Shown: positions 1-13,112 of the stretch, one piece after another | Position numbering within the stretch: position 1 is the first letter of the stretch | Layout: every line of letters begins with the position of its first letter | NCBI GenBank assembly: GCA_036571765.1 | Contig: BROE01000028.1 | Location: 6,170,307-6,234,306 of the forward strand | Origin: Plecoglossus altivelis | Lineage: Eukaryota > Chordata > Actinopteri > Osmeriformes > Plecoglossidae | Direction of reading: 5' to 3' | Length of the DNA stretch: 64,000 nt | The notes under the pieces: model-generated | Database searches by the model: none | Seen by the model: only the letters and a program-made list of their open reading frames with translations | Told to the model about the DNA's origin: nothing | Program-made: the position numbers and the translations under genes

Positions 1-2578
1 TTTTCAACATCTTTAGCGGAAGGCAAAGCTCAAATCTAACTAAAGGTTGAATCCAAAAGATCTAAAAGTACAAACCAATGCCCACCAATGTCCATGTAAG
101 GTTATGAAAAAGGAAAACAGCTATGTGGACAGTAAGACAGCTGTAGCTTGAATAAGTATGTGTCTGTGTGGTGTGTTGCATTTCCTAACCATGTTACCCT
201 GCCTTTCCAAAGCTAACAAACTAAAGCATGCCTGCTTCTAAATAGCCATATCTATTCTATATCATCCTACGAACGTCAAGGTAACTAAGAGCCAACCGTA
301 CATTCTAACTTCCAAACAGTTAACGACACAACTGCCCGGTTACCCAGACATGATAGGATAACACGCATTGAAGGCCTAACCAGATTAAAAGGCATTTCAC
401 ATGTCATGGAATATTGGAAAAACGGAACCAAAAAAGGACTTGTTCAAGTCCAAGTCTTTGGCTCCCATGTTCTTAATTGAGTGATCAAGACTCGACCCCT
501 CATTGTACAATGGTGCCAAATGTTCCATACCTACCAGAGGCAATGGCCCAGAAGGCATCCATGTTGACTGCATGAAATGATTCGTGCTGTGACTCAGACT
601 GATATCCTAATTAAATACACTTCCTGAACTGGTTACAACTTGTGGCATTTCTTCATATCAGAATTGCATTTACTGTCAACATTGCATTGACAAATTCCAT
701 GGATGGGTGATTTCATTTTGAGAATCAAATCAAAGCGCATTAGAGAAGTCCTGCTTACGATGTTAGTTAGTCACCCACCTCATGTCAGCCTGTAAAGTCC
801 GAAGTCTGTAAAGAAAGGCCGAGAAGCCTTCAGCTCCCAGGATAATACTTTTGACGTTAGCTGGTCTAGAGCATTCATTAGATTAAGCTAGCGAATGACT
901 CGTCATTTACTGAGGCNAAAAACCTTGCTCTTAGGTTAGCATTTAACTAGACTTGAGTGTGATCGTTCAACTTCCTTCATGGAAACCCTGTGATATATGA
1001 AACAGCTTCATAAGTCTCAAACTATCCAAGACTGTGATCAATGTCCAAGGTCTGTAGACCACCAAATACCTCTACAAAACCTTTAATGTGTGATAAGATG
1101 ATCACTAACCTACTAAGGCCAGCATGTGATCCGACACTTAAGTCTTCCATCATGTCTCGAATGTAGGCGTTCCTATCTGCCTTCAATCTGCATTTGTCGG
1201 AGGATAACCACCCTCCTCTCGTTTGTTGATGGATTGGAAAGAAATTGAAATGTGGTGTTCGGAAATAAGTATGTGGGGCGTTACCATTTAGAATTAAAGT
1301 CTCAATAAAAAAAAGGAACGTAGCATGAGGAAATGAGTTCCATGAATTATATCTCTTTAGAAATACGTCATTTAGAAATGGGTACGTTTACTTATTAATT
1401 GATGTAGGTAAATGTTCAGCTTTTTAATTATATGATGCAATGCCTGTATAGTCAGACATCTTTGATGTTTCGGGGTTTATTTCATAGCTAATTTATGTAT
1501 TCAAATATATTTACCCATTTAAATAACTTGAATTTGGTCAAAAAAACGGCACTCCATAGTGATATAGCTAGCTAGTTTGATCAAAATTAGACTTGCACAA
1601 AGAACTGACGCTAGACGAGTGAACAGCTGATTTTCATGCTTGCTAGCTGGCTAACAAAATGGAGGACCCGGGAATTGCCAGAACCGGCGCTTCGAACAAT
1701 GCGTAAATTGCTTCACTGGCAGCGTAATGAAAGCGGTTTTTATTGTGCGGCTAAAAGTCAACTGCCACTGTGGCAGTCGTGAGGGGGGGGAAAAAAGGTG
1801 CTGAAAGATTGAATCAGTGAAACGTGAAATAAGAGAAACCGGGAGTGGATGCGCCATCTTGGGAATAGGGGTGGCATCGAGGGCCTGATTCACGAATGCC
1901 ACTACGAATACCGGACTTGTACAAAGCCTCGTCTGAATGTCACATACTGCTACATGCGGCGTAAATGAGGCGGCTACTTGGCGTAGCAGATTTTCGAATG
2001 GATGGTCGGCCTCGATTTGATCCTTTTATAATTTCCCCTTAAACCAAAGCCCGCATCGACCAACTAGATGAGTTGAATCTCTTGGCGTTTCTCTGGACAC
2101 GGATGATAGATACGGCGAACAAAATGAACTTACATTTCTAAACGGGTGTTCCAATGCTTCGGATCTGCTTCACCGTTAGCGAAGTGTTGCATCCACACGA
2201 AGCAGCTCGCCACGTTAGCTTACGCCGCTAGCATTAGCTTTGCATGCTATTATCTAGCCAACGCCAGCAAACAATGTCTCAAAAAAAAAATCAGATGAGG
2301 AAAAAAAAATACTAAACTGCATCTACACCCCATTGCTATATACGACGAGGGAAGATTGGCCGACGTTCAATAATGTAATAGCCACTGTCTGCAAACGCTA
2401 GACCTCTAGCCATGTGTGCCAAGCACAGGGCTCGCCTCAATCCATTCAATCTCCCCTGTGCAGTGGCTTTTCCGTTCAACAAGGCCTAATTCCAATACGA
2501 GCGCCACATACGGGGTTACCAAATCCAAACAAATTCGACAAATAAATAGACACAACGTAATTAAATTGATAGTCTCAC
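1..2578 (-). other. pfn2: Start of pfn2 intron 1
   Basis: This stretch is transcribed on the minus strand as the 5' part of pfn2 intron 1. I looked for profilin exon 2 and did not find it. No open frame here resembles a known protein. A short patch around 1640-2300 is richer in CpG and in gctagc-type words and has a YY1-like GCCATCTTG at 1853-1861. It could be regulatory, but nothing shows this directly. Position 917 is an ambiguous base (N). Confidence 0.6.
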
Positions 2579-2707
2579 CGATATGTTGGTAAAAGTACCA
2601 CCGAGAAACGATGCCCAGACGGATTTGGACTCCATGTACCCAACAATGGCGGAGTCCTGGCAGCTGCCATCGGCCATCAGGTTATCCACGTAGCTTTGCC
2701 AGGACAT
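2579..2707 (-). CDS. pfn2: Profilin 2, coding exon 1 (partial gene)
   Basis: Profilins bind monomeric actin, poly-proline proteins and PIP2, and control actin filament growth in the cytoplasm; profilin 2 is the neuronal form. The exon encodes 43 residues starting MSWQSYVDNLMADGSCQ and ending GGTFTNIS. It matches the N-terminal helix of vertebrate profilin 2 (human begins MAGWQSYVDNLM) and the first human coding exon in length and phase. It ends in phase 0 at a good donor (GTGAGA, from 2578 down). The remaining exons, carrying the actin-binding part, are not in the 2.5 kb to the left, so intron 1 crosses the window edge. The divergent neighbour tsc22d2 repeats the human 3q25 arrangement, which supports profilin 2 over profilin 1. 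Which teleost copy this is cannot be told from one exon. Confidence 0.87.
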
Positions 2708-5700
2708 ATTTGCGTCTTAGTTCAAATGTTGAAATAAATGATTAAAATATGTCACTGGTACTCTCAATAATCACTGAGGTTTGTTCAAGCTATATTTTTG
2801 GCGATTCGGAAGTGTCCAGCGATTCCCCAGCTCCGGCACGTCCCCGCTTTCTTCTGGGTATGGGCAGCGAACGAAGAGAAGCCACTGCAATCGGGAAGCT
2901 CTTGGGTGTAGTCCTTATTAAATCACTCCGCGCAGTGGTTGTTAGGTCCTCAGCGTCGTAACAAAACACTGCTGTGGCGGAGGAATAAACTGAAACTACA
3001 GATTTTAAGAATAATCTGGTCTCTTGTCTTTGAGCTAATTTAATCGATATCTTTAGCTGACATTTTGTAACGTTGTAGGATGTTAAAAGTAAATTTGGTG
3101 AGGATATGCGATTCAAATAATTGCAAACCGTTGGCTTGCTGATTCTTTGTTCGTCGTAGACTAAGGGGTATACTTTCTATTCCCGCCACGGTCTAAATCG
3201 AGTGTTTACTTTATCACTGATAGGAATTATTCATTTGTTGATATCTCTAGAGTGACTCGGACTGTAGTTTAATATACAAGACTGATGGCGCAGACGAGCA
3301 TCTGAGATGTAACCACACATTTTTGGAACTCTGAATGCATATTCAACACAATAGTTCAGCCATCATTACGCAGAAAACCACAATTTCGCGTGAAGTATCT
3401 TTAAATTCACCATTTCTGTACGTTTTTTATCCTAAACGACATAGCTACACCTAATGTGTGAAAGCATCCGATAATCAGTGACCACTCTTACATCTTACAT
3501 GAAGGGGGAAATTAAAACATCTTAACTCTTAAAGGATGTAATTAGCTGACATTCCATCACGTATTTTTATGGATTGCATATCCTTCATTCAAGTGGCCGC
3601 CCAAATCTTTAGAAGAGACTTTGGTCTACAGGTGGAGTAAAATAGTCATCCCTCAGTTCAACGGTAAAAATGTGTCGCCTACCTAATAAATAACATAGCA
3701 TGAGTAGAGCTGGGTGCCTCATTTTGATAGTATCTATCCATTTGTCATTATTTTAATAAATAAGATTGACTTTACTAGAAATTCGCATAGAATCATCCTG
3801 CCTATGTTGCTTTTTTTTTCAGACCGAGCAGAAAAAAATCCCTTTTCTCAATGAATCTCACTTTTCCACCATTTATTCCTATCTGAAAAGCCAGTCATGG
3901 TGAAGGAAATGAGCTGGACAGGAAGTTTGATCATTCTCATGACCACACCCAAATGCACCCATTTGTGCAAATCTAGCCCATGTAGCCTTGTGTAGTTTGA
4001 CCAACTTCTGAGGGGAAACAGAGTGTGACAAACTCTGATGGAGTAAAGTACAGCTGGCTTTAATAGGTTCTTTCTTCTAGAATTTTCCTCTGTACAGGTC
4101 ACCCTATGCAATCATAGAACTTCTTTTACTGCCTTTTCGGCTTCATAAATGATGATCAATTATTAATGAATATTACACCCTTGTACATTTCCCTCACTCA
4201 AAGTGTGACAAACAACCCTCGCAAAATGTCTAATGCTTGTGTCTGTTCTGACAAATTACAAGAACTAAATCAAGTTTGGAATGACTCAAGAAAAAACGCA
4301 TACTTGTACCAAAAAATGATCAACAAAGATGGTCGTCCATTATGGGCCTAGTTGATCAACTGGAGTTGTTTTCTAGACTGGGATGGAAAAAAAGAAAGAG
4401 AGATTACTAGAAATTGTCCCTACTCCAAGACCACCTGCTGCTATTACACAATACAGGGTCTGTCGAATCTGGGGCTAATTTTGTTAATCCCTATAATCTG
4501 GAAGGCCATTTGTAAGAATACAGGGATGATCTCAATTACAAAACAAATTAGGTTCCCTCTGCAATTTCTGTATGTCATTAACGGCGTACACCCTTATTAT
4601 TTCGGAGTGAGCGATTGGTATTGGTCAAACCAAAAATTAAATAGTAGACTAAAATTACAAACAGGACTTTCTTTGTTGGTAACTAGTGTTTTGGTCTTAG
4701 TATTCATTTGACCTGTACTATATCTAAAAAGAGATCTTTGATCTCACTGTCATACGGAGCTAACTGCTCAAGGAATGTTTGTCCATCCATTCAGAGTTGG
4801 TTGTCTTTGCCATTTTCTTTTCCTAAACAACAATCTCATTCTTAACAAATCCTTTGATTTCGTATCTATCATTAAATTGCCTGCTATAGTTTCACACCGC
4901 AGAAATTCGTTACCTGCAATGTCTTATTCTCAGAAATATCGAATATATCGAATATAATAAATATGATCTTTTTATGATTTTTATTGACCTTCCCTACCCA
5001 AGGAAGAGGTTTAGGCCGATTTTGAGAAAATGCTGTAAATTGCTTAGCATCTACTAAAGGGAGTTTTATGGCCACTGTATGCTGCAGTTTTTGAATGTTG
5101 TGTCGTTCCAAACTTGCCAGATAAGAAGATGGAGGGAGTGTGTGTCAGCCATTGTTATTTTTCATTTATGGGTTCACTATGGTGCAATAAAAATGTACCA
5201 TCAGCACACATGGTGACGGGTATTTCCTTCCTATGAACTGTCCGCATACTTGAATTTGACTAGACCTGTCCTGTTGGGTCGCAGAGCACAACAGATGTAC
5301 TTTAACAAAGGCAAAAGCAGTTTGGTTTTACAGCAGAGAACGTAGTATAAACAGAGCATAAAGTCATGTGGTAAATGTTCAATGTTTTCTCTTCGTCCTT
5401 CCTTGTCTCTATAATTTTACGTTATGTTCATTAAAATTATAGGTTGATTGCAGCACAAGAAAGACACTAGCCAGGTGGCACAGATACTAACAGACACGTG
5501 AAACCCTTTTGCTTACAGAACTTATAATTAGAATGATTACATTCCTCAAAGCCGTAATTGATTAGTGAACCGGGTGCCTTATTATTTGAAGACATTCAGG
5601 ATTAGAGACTGTTGCGGGAGCCATCTAAGATAAGGATCCCCCCAGATTTACATACATCATTAAAGTACTTATTGTATTAATCTTAAAATACATGATGCCG

Positions 5701-8680
5701 CAGCTTGAGCTATCGTTACTTTCCAAATGAGTCAAATCTGTTTGAGTAACAGATCACAGCTCCTCTCAAATGTCATAGAATAAGAACGTGTAGTCATCTT
5801 TCACCTTTCACCTTTGCCCCACGTATACCATGTGGAATGGATCTACTCGCTCTCTCTGTCTCTCTTACTCTATATCAATAACATACACACACAATGAAAG
5901 ACACACACATATTGCTGAAGGCAGTGGGGGTGGGGGGGGGCACTTGTGGCACAGTGGGGGATTTCTACCACAACATGTGTCCTTGCCTTGCAGGAGTAAG
6001 CCCAAGGCACACGGGGGGAGTGGGGCTCCCTGACGTCCGCCCATCTGCGGCCATTAACCAACCCACGGGACAGCTGCAGAATCCTTCCAAAGTCAGCCCC
6101 CCTACCAAACGCTTATCCCTCCTACCCAACGCCCAGCTCATAGAATACGTGTTTCCCAACCTAAACGACTGCAGAAAGTCACGTACGCAGTGGTTGTTTG
6201 TACTTCACCAGCATCAACACAAACTGCTAACTCCCAACGATTGACTTATATTTCACAGTCAGTAGCAGCCACAGTCTGCAATAACAGTACATGAAGATGG
6301 ATACATGCTTCCTGTAGTTCCAGTTCGAGGACAGCGTTGTTTTGATCAGTGCTGCAAAGGGCTCTAGGGGTCTCATGAAGCGAGTCTAGTCTTGCTACAT
6401 GGGAAAGATGGTACTATGATGTACACTTTTAAACAATGTCCCACTGTTCTGAGGAATGAATGGGTAGGATTCATCTGGATGGAGATCTGGAGATTGAGAC
6501 ATTTACATGAGACAGGATAGTTCCACGATGGTCTTCGAAAATGTGAGATTAGGGCCTTAAGGACTCGATTTAGATGACCCGAAAAGATCTTGCCTTTGAA
6601 TTGATCTCAAGTCATTTTTGGAGCGGAATTCATATGTTAGAATTCAGCTCATACAGCACTATTATTTACTACTGTGAACCAAATTTCAAGCACCAAAATT
6701 AACCAAATTGCAGCATCTTGTGCAACATTCTAATGTTACTGCCAACTAGTTTATGTTGTTCTGTCAGACGGATATGTTTTCATGGGAGAATATGGGAACT
6801 AGACACATGGGGGGAATGTTGCTATGTAAATTGGATATGTCAGTGTTAGCCTTGTGAAAAACCTGTTTCAAAATCTCTCCAATGTAGCATACATGACTAT
6901 GAATAAACGGCGTCAAAGCAATAATTGAATTCTCAAAAAACCACAGATCTAACGATGGGTTGTTTTTTCATCTTCCGTATATGAAATCAAAAGCTCCTTT
7001 GAACCAAGACAATCAAAATAACGTGTCGAAGGTTTATTAATTCCACAAACGGTCACACCGACCCCCCAGTATGCCTACCGTTGGCACGTGTGATCGTGTG
7101 AATCATATCTGATACTCTGACTGCCTCGGCACCATCCAAGGTTCTTTCCCCAAAAGCCTCCAGTCATTTGCAAGTCAAATGAATAATAAATAGTATCCAG
7201 TGCACCTCAGAGCACCTCCAACCTGCTTTACATCACTGCAGCAAAAGGCCAGACAACATCCATCCATCCTTGTCTAGGACTGAGGTAGGCACTTTGAGGT
7301 GAGAAGGGCAGGTGTTATTATCAGACAGATATGTCATTCTCTGGGAGCAATCCTCTCAAGGGAGACTGCTTGAATGTGGTGTTGACCATGTGAACGTGTG
7401 GCATGCAGTTGAACTGTGTTAAACCTTGAAGCAATGCCGGCCTTTGGATATTCAAATTCAATCATCAACGTTCAAACTGAAGTAAGCACAAATGGGCACC
7501 GCTGAAAGATAATGATTTATTTTCTGGAAACAAAAGGGCAGTAATTGCGCGTCTGGGCTGGGCACGGGGCCCAACACAAACAACGCTATTCTACAAACAC
7601 GACTATGAGGTTGTTCATGTTAGGGTGGTTTTTCTTGATCGAGAGCTTGCATCAAGACATGAGAGCTCAAGGAAGGGAGAGAGGCAGACAGAAGCCAAGT
7701 GAAAAGGAGAAAGACGGTTAAAGATGGAGACAGAGCTGATGTACAAAAAATGCACTTGGGGTTGGAAGCACTTCAAAGAGATGGTGGTATAAATGGTAAT
7801 GACAGGAGTCTAGGTGGCCATACTTGGACAGTCGCCAGTCGCAACAGCACATGACTCTACTTAAAACCGAATGAGCAGATCCACAGCAGCAGCAGCTGGC
7901 TACAGGTGCTTGCCAAACTGACTCCGATTGGAGATGGACTTGACGAACGGTGGCTCGGTTATTTTGCTAAGTGTCATACAGTTGGTTAAACAACCAAATA
8001 TCTCGTGGTGAACGTATACAGCCGGACAGGAATGAACTGTGCGACTGAGCTGAAATCAAAGCGCACGAAGAAAACAGTCTCACCGTCCGTGTCGCTGCTC
8101 ACTGATGACACTTAGTGGCCATGGTGATGACTGAAAATAACATTTCTGAAGAATAAAGATTCCACAGTGTGATGAGCACATTGCCACATAGATGGTGCCC
8201 AAGGACTGTTGGCGACCGAAGGAGTTGGCAGATCAGCAGAAGTACAGATTGGATCAACCAACCAGTTAAATGCCGGCAGACCAATGAAATGACTCATCAA
8301 AGGGTTCCTCATGCATATTATACAGCAATTAGGCTCGTAAGGGATATGACATGTTTGCAACAAGTCGATTCCAATTTTTGTCACCGTAAACAAAATAGTT
8401 AATTATTAATCAAGCAAATTATATGACTTGAGTTTTGGGGTCATTTTTTTCTAACTACTGTGCCATGGGCGTTTTTCCAAGATACTAACCTGTTGAAACA
8501 GTATCCCGTCAGTATTTTTCCAGTCTCCTTTCAACGAACCAGATAGGCGGAGATGAGACACATGGAAGGTGTGAGTCTTCATTCCAACTAGAGAACACCT
8601 TTTATCAAGCACATGGAACAACATGGGACTCGCTATGTCTCACCGGCAGACCAGAAGACAGTTTATATTGGATGCACATG
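2708..8680. other. Intergenic, pfn2 side of the divergent pair
   Basis: This holds the pfn2 5' leader and promoter just above 2707, whose limits I cannot fix because there is no clear TATA box. The rest is moderately AT-rich sequence with no recognisable exon. Open frames at 5830-6244 lie over a short G-rich run and have no family resemblance. The one item that stands out is the decayed frame at 4166-4711, listed separately. Confidence 0.6.
4166..4711 (+). other. Unrecognised decayed reading frame
   Basis: One plus-strand frame stays open for about 180 codons except for a single TAG at 4349-4351. This is long for such AT-rich intergenic DNA. The downstream half contains several cysteines, a WYW run, and a C-terminal hydrophobic stretch of about 15 residues right before the TGA, which would suit a membrane anchor. 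Short cysteine-bearing stretches in other frames lie upstream (3890-4160). This pattern is what an old, broken envelope-like or other membrane-protein copy could leave, but I do not recognise the family, and chance is possible. It is very unlikely to be a working gene. Confidence 0.2.
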
Positions 8681-9060
8681 TTATGCCATGTACTGCCATA
8701 TTTTACTATGTACTACCATTTTCTACCATGTACTACCACGTTCTACCACGTACTACTATGAACAACCATGCACTAACATGTTTTACCATGTCCTACTGTG
8801 CTCTAGCATGTGCTACTATGTACTACCATGTACTACAATGTTGTACCGTGCTCCATCATGTATTACCACATTCTACCATGTACTACTATGTACTACCATG
8901 TACTACCATGTACTACCATGTTCTACCATGTACTGCCGTGCTCTACCGTGTACTACCATGTACTACCATGTACTACCATGTACTACCATGTACTGTCATG
9001 TTCTACCATGTACTACCATGTTCTGCCGTGCTCAACCGTGTTCTACCATGTTCTACCATG
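8681..9060 (+). repeat. 10-bp minisatellite, 38 units
   Basis: Thirty-eight head-to-tail units of a 10-bp word, consensus TACTACCATG, fill 380 bp without a break in register. Common variants are TTCTACCATG, TACTGCCGTG and CTCTACCGTG. The variants recur in blocks, so larger units have been copied as well. Because the unit is not a multiple of three and contains no stop word, all three plus frames stay open. The Tyr/Cys/His-rich 'proteins' here are artefacts of the repeat. Confidence 0.97.
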
Positions 9061-9557
9061 TGTACGCTGCAGCGGACCTTTTGCTCATAATGCACCTGTG
9101 ACACACACTAATCCTCCATGCCTGACAATTTAGCCTCTTAAGATATTCAATACGATGAGATGAAAACATCCTTCTTAAAACATGAAGGACTGGAAATGGG
9201 TTAATCAAGTCAAAGATAACATTTTGGTAGAGAAACTTGGATGCATAATTATCTTTTAGATACTGCAAGAAGTGTGGCTCATTAAGATGAGAACACCACA
9301 ATTTGCGTCTATGAGGCTGTTTCCAAAACATTTTCTGTTAAAACTAAACATATTAATCGGACAGTATTTCAGTGCATGGCTATCTTTCAACCTTGTTCAC
9401 CCACCCAATTCTATTAGACAAGGAATGTTTTGGCCATAGGCTCTACGCATTATTAGTAATGACTGCAATTACAGGGTTAGGTCGTTTCAAAACGTTATGT
9501 TCTGAGTTTGTAAGTAAGAATCAGAAGGTTCTGAAATTGTTGTCACCTTGAGGTGTT

Positions 9558-9558
<1 letters not shown>

Positions 9559-9616
<58 letters not shown>

Positions 9617-9651
9617 TGCGTACGTGTGTGTGTGTGTTTGTGTGTGTGTGA
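9559..9651 (+). repeat. (GT)n microsatellite
   Basis: About 26 uninterrupted GT units are followed by a tract broken by TTTG, GCGTAC and AGCG. The run lies between the minisatellite and tsc22d2. The His/Thr-rich minus-strand frame over it is an artefact. Confidence 0.95.
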
Positions 9652-11360
9652 GCGAGTTTGTGACATGGTAAGCATATTCAGATGTTGGCAATCTTCACAC
9701 AGTCACAAGAGTACATTAAAGTGATCACAGGGTAGTTAATCTTTTTTTTACTCCTCTGAGTCTCCCTGCAGGTAAATACTTGAAAAGGTTATCTTATCTG
9801 TCTTCACCAGAGAAGAGACGTTCATTTCACTGTTACAGCCGCATCAACTGGTACAATACAAAATGTGCATTACAATAGTTAACAAAAACCCACAAATTAA
9901 AAACGTGAAGTTCTTGTGAACATGCTGCACTTACACACAAATGCACATACACACACACAAGCACATGTAAACAACTTTCTGCTTACGTTTTGATGACCTT
10001 GGTCAGCAAATGACCACATGTTGAGGTATTTTGGTTAAAACAGCCATGTCCATCTACTGAACTCGTAAAAGCTCAAATAGAGAAATCTTTAGAACATTGA
10101 ACTACTTATAGCATACATTACAAGTGCTACATCAAGTTCTACGACAGAAATGCTGGCAAATATATTGAATTATTAGACCAGGATTAATGTGAATACCATC
10201 ATATAATAACTGTAATCACTATGATAAAGTGCCTATCCTTTTGTTCACTGATGAGGTCACAGTCATAAAGAGAAAATAAATATAAGGTGTGACTATTTGC
10301 ACTATTATACGTGAAGACGAAAAACGATTTAGTCTAGCATCTACTAAAAGCATATTATCTCCGTTTGAGAGCTTCTAGGTTGACCTGGAATGACCTCTCA
10401 TCCTTTTGAAGGAAAGTATTATTTTCGAAAGTGCAAAGTGATCTATGATTGAACTATTTGTTGACTGAGCACTTTTGGCCTGCTTGGCTTTACCTAAGGT
10501 CAGATGTCCCACTGGTTCGGCTAAAGAGGATGACTGCTGGCTAGGATCACTCTGCAAACATGGCTGACCACACAACGCCTGTTTTGTTACCCCAGGCATA
10601 TCTTGAGAAGGGGCCTTGGCCCAACTGAGGTACACTGCAAATCTCCCTGGCAGACGTTGCCATCAGACCAATGAAAATAAATATGACCGGCTACACAAAC
10701 AGAGTAGCCAAGTTTGAGAGCCCAGGCAGTGACTAACTAACGAAACACCAGGGTAGTGAGCCCACTATATTAAGCTAAATTAACTCAATATATACTCGTA
10801 ACAGTTCCAAAAGCTATGTGGATTGGTATAAATCTCTTTTTTTAATCTACTGTATGTCTTTTGTCTTTGGCTGTACTGTTAAAAAGCATGCAGCTCTCAG
10901 TATTACTGTCCTTCTCTGAATAAATCTGGTCTCGTAATAACATTTAGCAAGGTAATTCAATAATCAGTCATGTTATGAGATTAAGCCAGCAATGTAAACA
11001 CAATATTGTACACCAGGGGCTCTTTAGCACAGCCTAGTGGAAGTAACAGAATTATTCTGGATTGGCCCAAGAAGGGTGTCCTATCCTCAGTCCGTATTGG
11101 ATCTGCTTCACTGAAAAAGGCTGTGAATAAGACTACGGCAAAGTGCAAGCGGATGCCGATCAGCTGATCACATTTACTTATACAATGATTGACTTTTACA
11201 TCATGTTGTGAAACCCAATATCCTTCACAGAAACACTTCCTGGATGCCTCCTCAAATGTTTAAGAATTTAATTTTGGCAGAAGGGTTTGTAAAGTATGGA
11301 AACCTTGACCTGCTCTCACTTATCATTCGCTATGCATTTACACGTGGGGGAGGCATGAAG

Positions 11361-11407
<47 letters not shown>

Positions 11408-12380
11408 TTTTCTTCCTTCACCTCTTGCCAAATGCATGAAGCTCCTTGATGTATTTATGACATCTCTGGTTCTAGGCCAGCCAGCATGCCTGTACACTTC
11501 CCATGCCACATTCCTGTAGAGACCCATGAGTCAATTTAAGATGAATGGATTCCTCTTGCTCACTGTCAAATACAAATACAACTATAGCAAAAGCTTTCTT
11601 GCAGCGTCGCTTCTTGGCCCATAATACAACAAAGCGATCCAAATGTGTATAGAGAACGTAAAGCCTGAAATGAATGAAGGAGTAATTATTTGCCGATTAA
11701 GAGGCTCTCTTGATTCCCTGCTGTTTCTAAACTGAGATAAGACAGATTATGTTTGGATGCTGTTAATTATAATAATACTGTTCTTGTTACCTTTAGGTAG
11801 TCATAGCTGTTGAGACTTTTCCGTGATAATATTGTATGAGTTTGAAACATAGTGCTGTGCATTTAAAAAACCACACACATTTAGCTCTGTCTGCTGTACA
11901 GACAGAATAGGCGTAAATTGTTACACACAGGGGTTCGTTTTCTTGAGTTATAGCTGGTTGATTAAGTTGCAAATTTGAATATAGAAACGTCCCTGAACCG
12001 GATCTTCGGATCCCGGAGTCATGCTGTTGGCATGCTATATGGCACGGTATTTTTTCATTGAAAGACACATTTCCATGAGAAAACCAATAAATAATATGAT
12101 AATTAAATGATCTTATCTGCATTTACAATCTAACACAATCTAATTAGAATCCCGGGGCATCAACATTAAGACGAGCCAGACTGTCTTTGTTAAATGTTTT
12201 ACAGTATTTGCAAAATCCCAGCTGCCATTGACGCATCAGTTCCGAACCTAGTGGATATCTGCAGCATGGTCAAACTGCCTCCTCATGTCAACCCGTTACA
12301 AAAAAACGTAAACGTAGGTTTTCCCTAATTCACTACGGACTTTACGTACGCTATTGCGCAAACCTCCCAGGGTGCTGTGC
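9652..12380. other. tsc22d2: Intergenic, upstream of tsc22d2
   Basis: I see no exon in this stretch. It contains a pure (CT)n run at 11364-11404 and otherwise unique AT-rich sequence. The last few hundred bases before 12380 presumably carry the proximal tsc22d2 promoter, but no TATA box is visible. Confidence 0.6.
11364..11404 (+). repeat. (CT)n microsatellite
   Basis: A pure CT dinucleotide run of about 20 units lies roughly 1 kb upstream of the likely tsc22d2 transcription start. Confidence 0.95.
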
Positions 12381-12386
12381 GCTTTT

Positions 12387-12395
12387 GCCATCTTG
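12387..12395 (+). promoter_or_regulatory. tsc22d2: YY1-type site, likely near the tsc22d2 TSS
   Basis: GCCATCTTG matches the YY1 consensus in the orientation often found just downstream of the start site in TATA-less vertebrate promoters. It lies about 720 bp before the tsc22d2 start codon, where the sequence turns CpG-richer (GTACGCTATTGCGC just upstream). The assignment as the core promoter is inference. Confidence 0.4.
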
Positions 12396-13112
12396 TCTGG
12401 TCTAGGCGAGTTGACTAAGGCAAAAGCGGCAGTTAGCTTGCTAGCTTGCTTCAGTACATAAGAAGGAATCCTGACAGCTATTACTGCTCAGTGTAGTGAG
12501 CTCTCCTGACGACGGCACAGCTAAACTTTCTTAGTTAGAAGTCGTTGTTGAGGGATCTTTGTTCTTTTTTGAGAGTTTGTAGGTGGACACAATGGATTTG
12601 TTTATATGATGTCGTACATGCTGGTTCCAAGGAAGGGAAAGAACTAGCTAACGTAAGCTAGCTGGCTACCTTTTTGGCTAACTAGTTAGCCAGCTACAGC
12701 TTGCTAAAAGGGAGAGTGGTGAAGAACGGGCCCGCCTCAGACTAAAGTATCAGTAGCAGCTGGTGAGCTGTAACTGCGACAGGGGCCTGCTTGCAACTCC
12801 GGAGCCGGGACAACACTTCACGGAGGAGGCCAGGTCTGGAAGAGCCGAAGGAGGAGAGGTTGTGTGTCAGGGAGGCTGGTCCCTGCTCCCGCTGACTGAT
12901 ACGGTCAACTCCGGAGTTCCGAGCAAGAGGGCTAGCTCATTGCTGGCTTTTACGGAGATATTGGGGAACACATGATGTCACATACTAGTTTTTGTCGTAG
13001 TTCCAAACTGTGAACTGCTAACTTAAGGTAGTGATATTTAGCTAACTTGTCAAGTTGAGACACCAACCTCTTTAATCTGGAAATAGAGGCGGGAGAGGCA
13101 TTGATATTCAAC
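12396..13112 (+). other. tsc22d2: Probable tsc22d2 5' leader with short uORFs
   Basis: If transcription starts near 12387, the leader is about 720 nt. It holds at least two short upstream frames: 12592-12609 (five codons) and 12606-12647 (13 codons, overlapping the first). Such uORFs usually lower translation of the main frame. A perfect 16-bp palindrome, GGCTAACTAGTTAGCC, sits at 12676-12691. The real 5' end and any leader intron are not visible from sequence alone. Confidence 0.45.

Noticed and set aside
5830..6244. 116-codon plus-strand ORF
   Set aside because: It starts in CA/GT-rich sequence with a G homopolymer; no family resemblance.
8681..9060. Possible CRISPR-like array
   Set aside because: There are no spacers; units are contiguous 10-mers in a vertebrate genome.
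8613..9133. Three overlapping plus-strand ORFs of 107-162 codons rich in Tyr, Cys, His
   Set aside because: They are translations of a 10-bp tandem repeat in its three frames, with no splice or coding signals.
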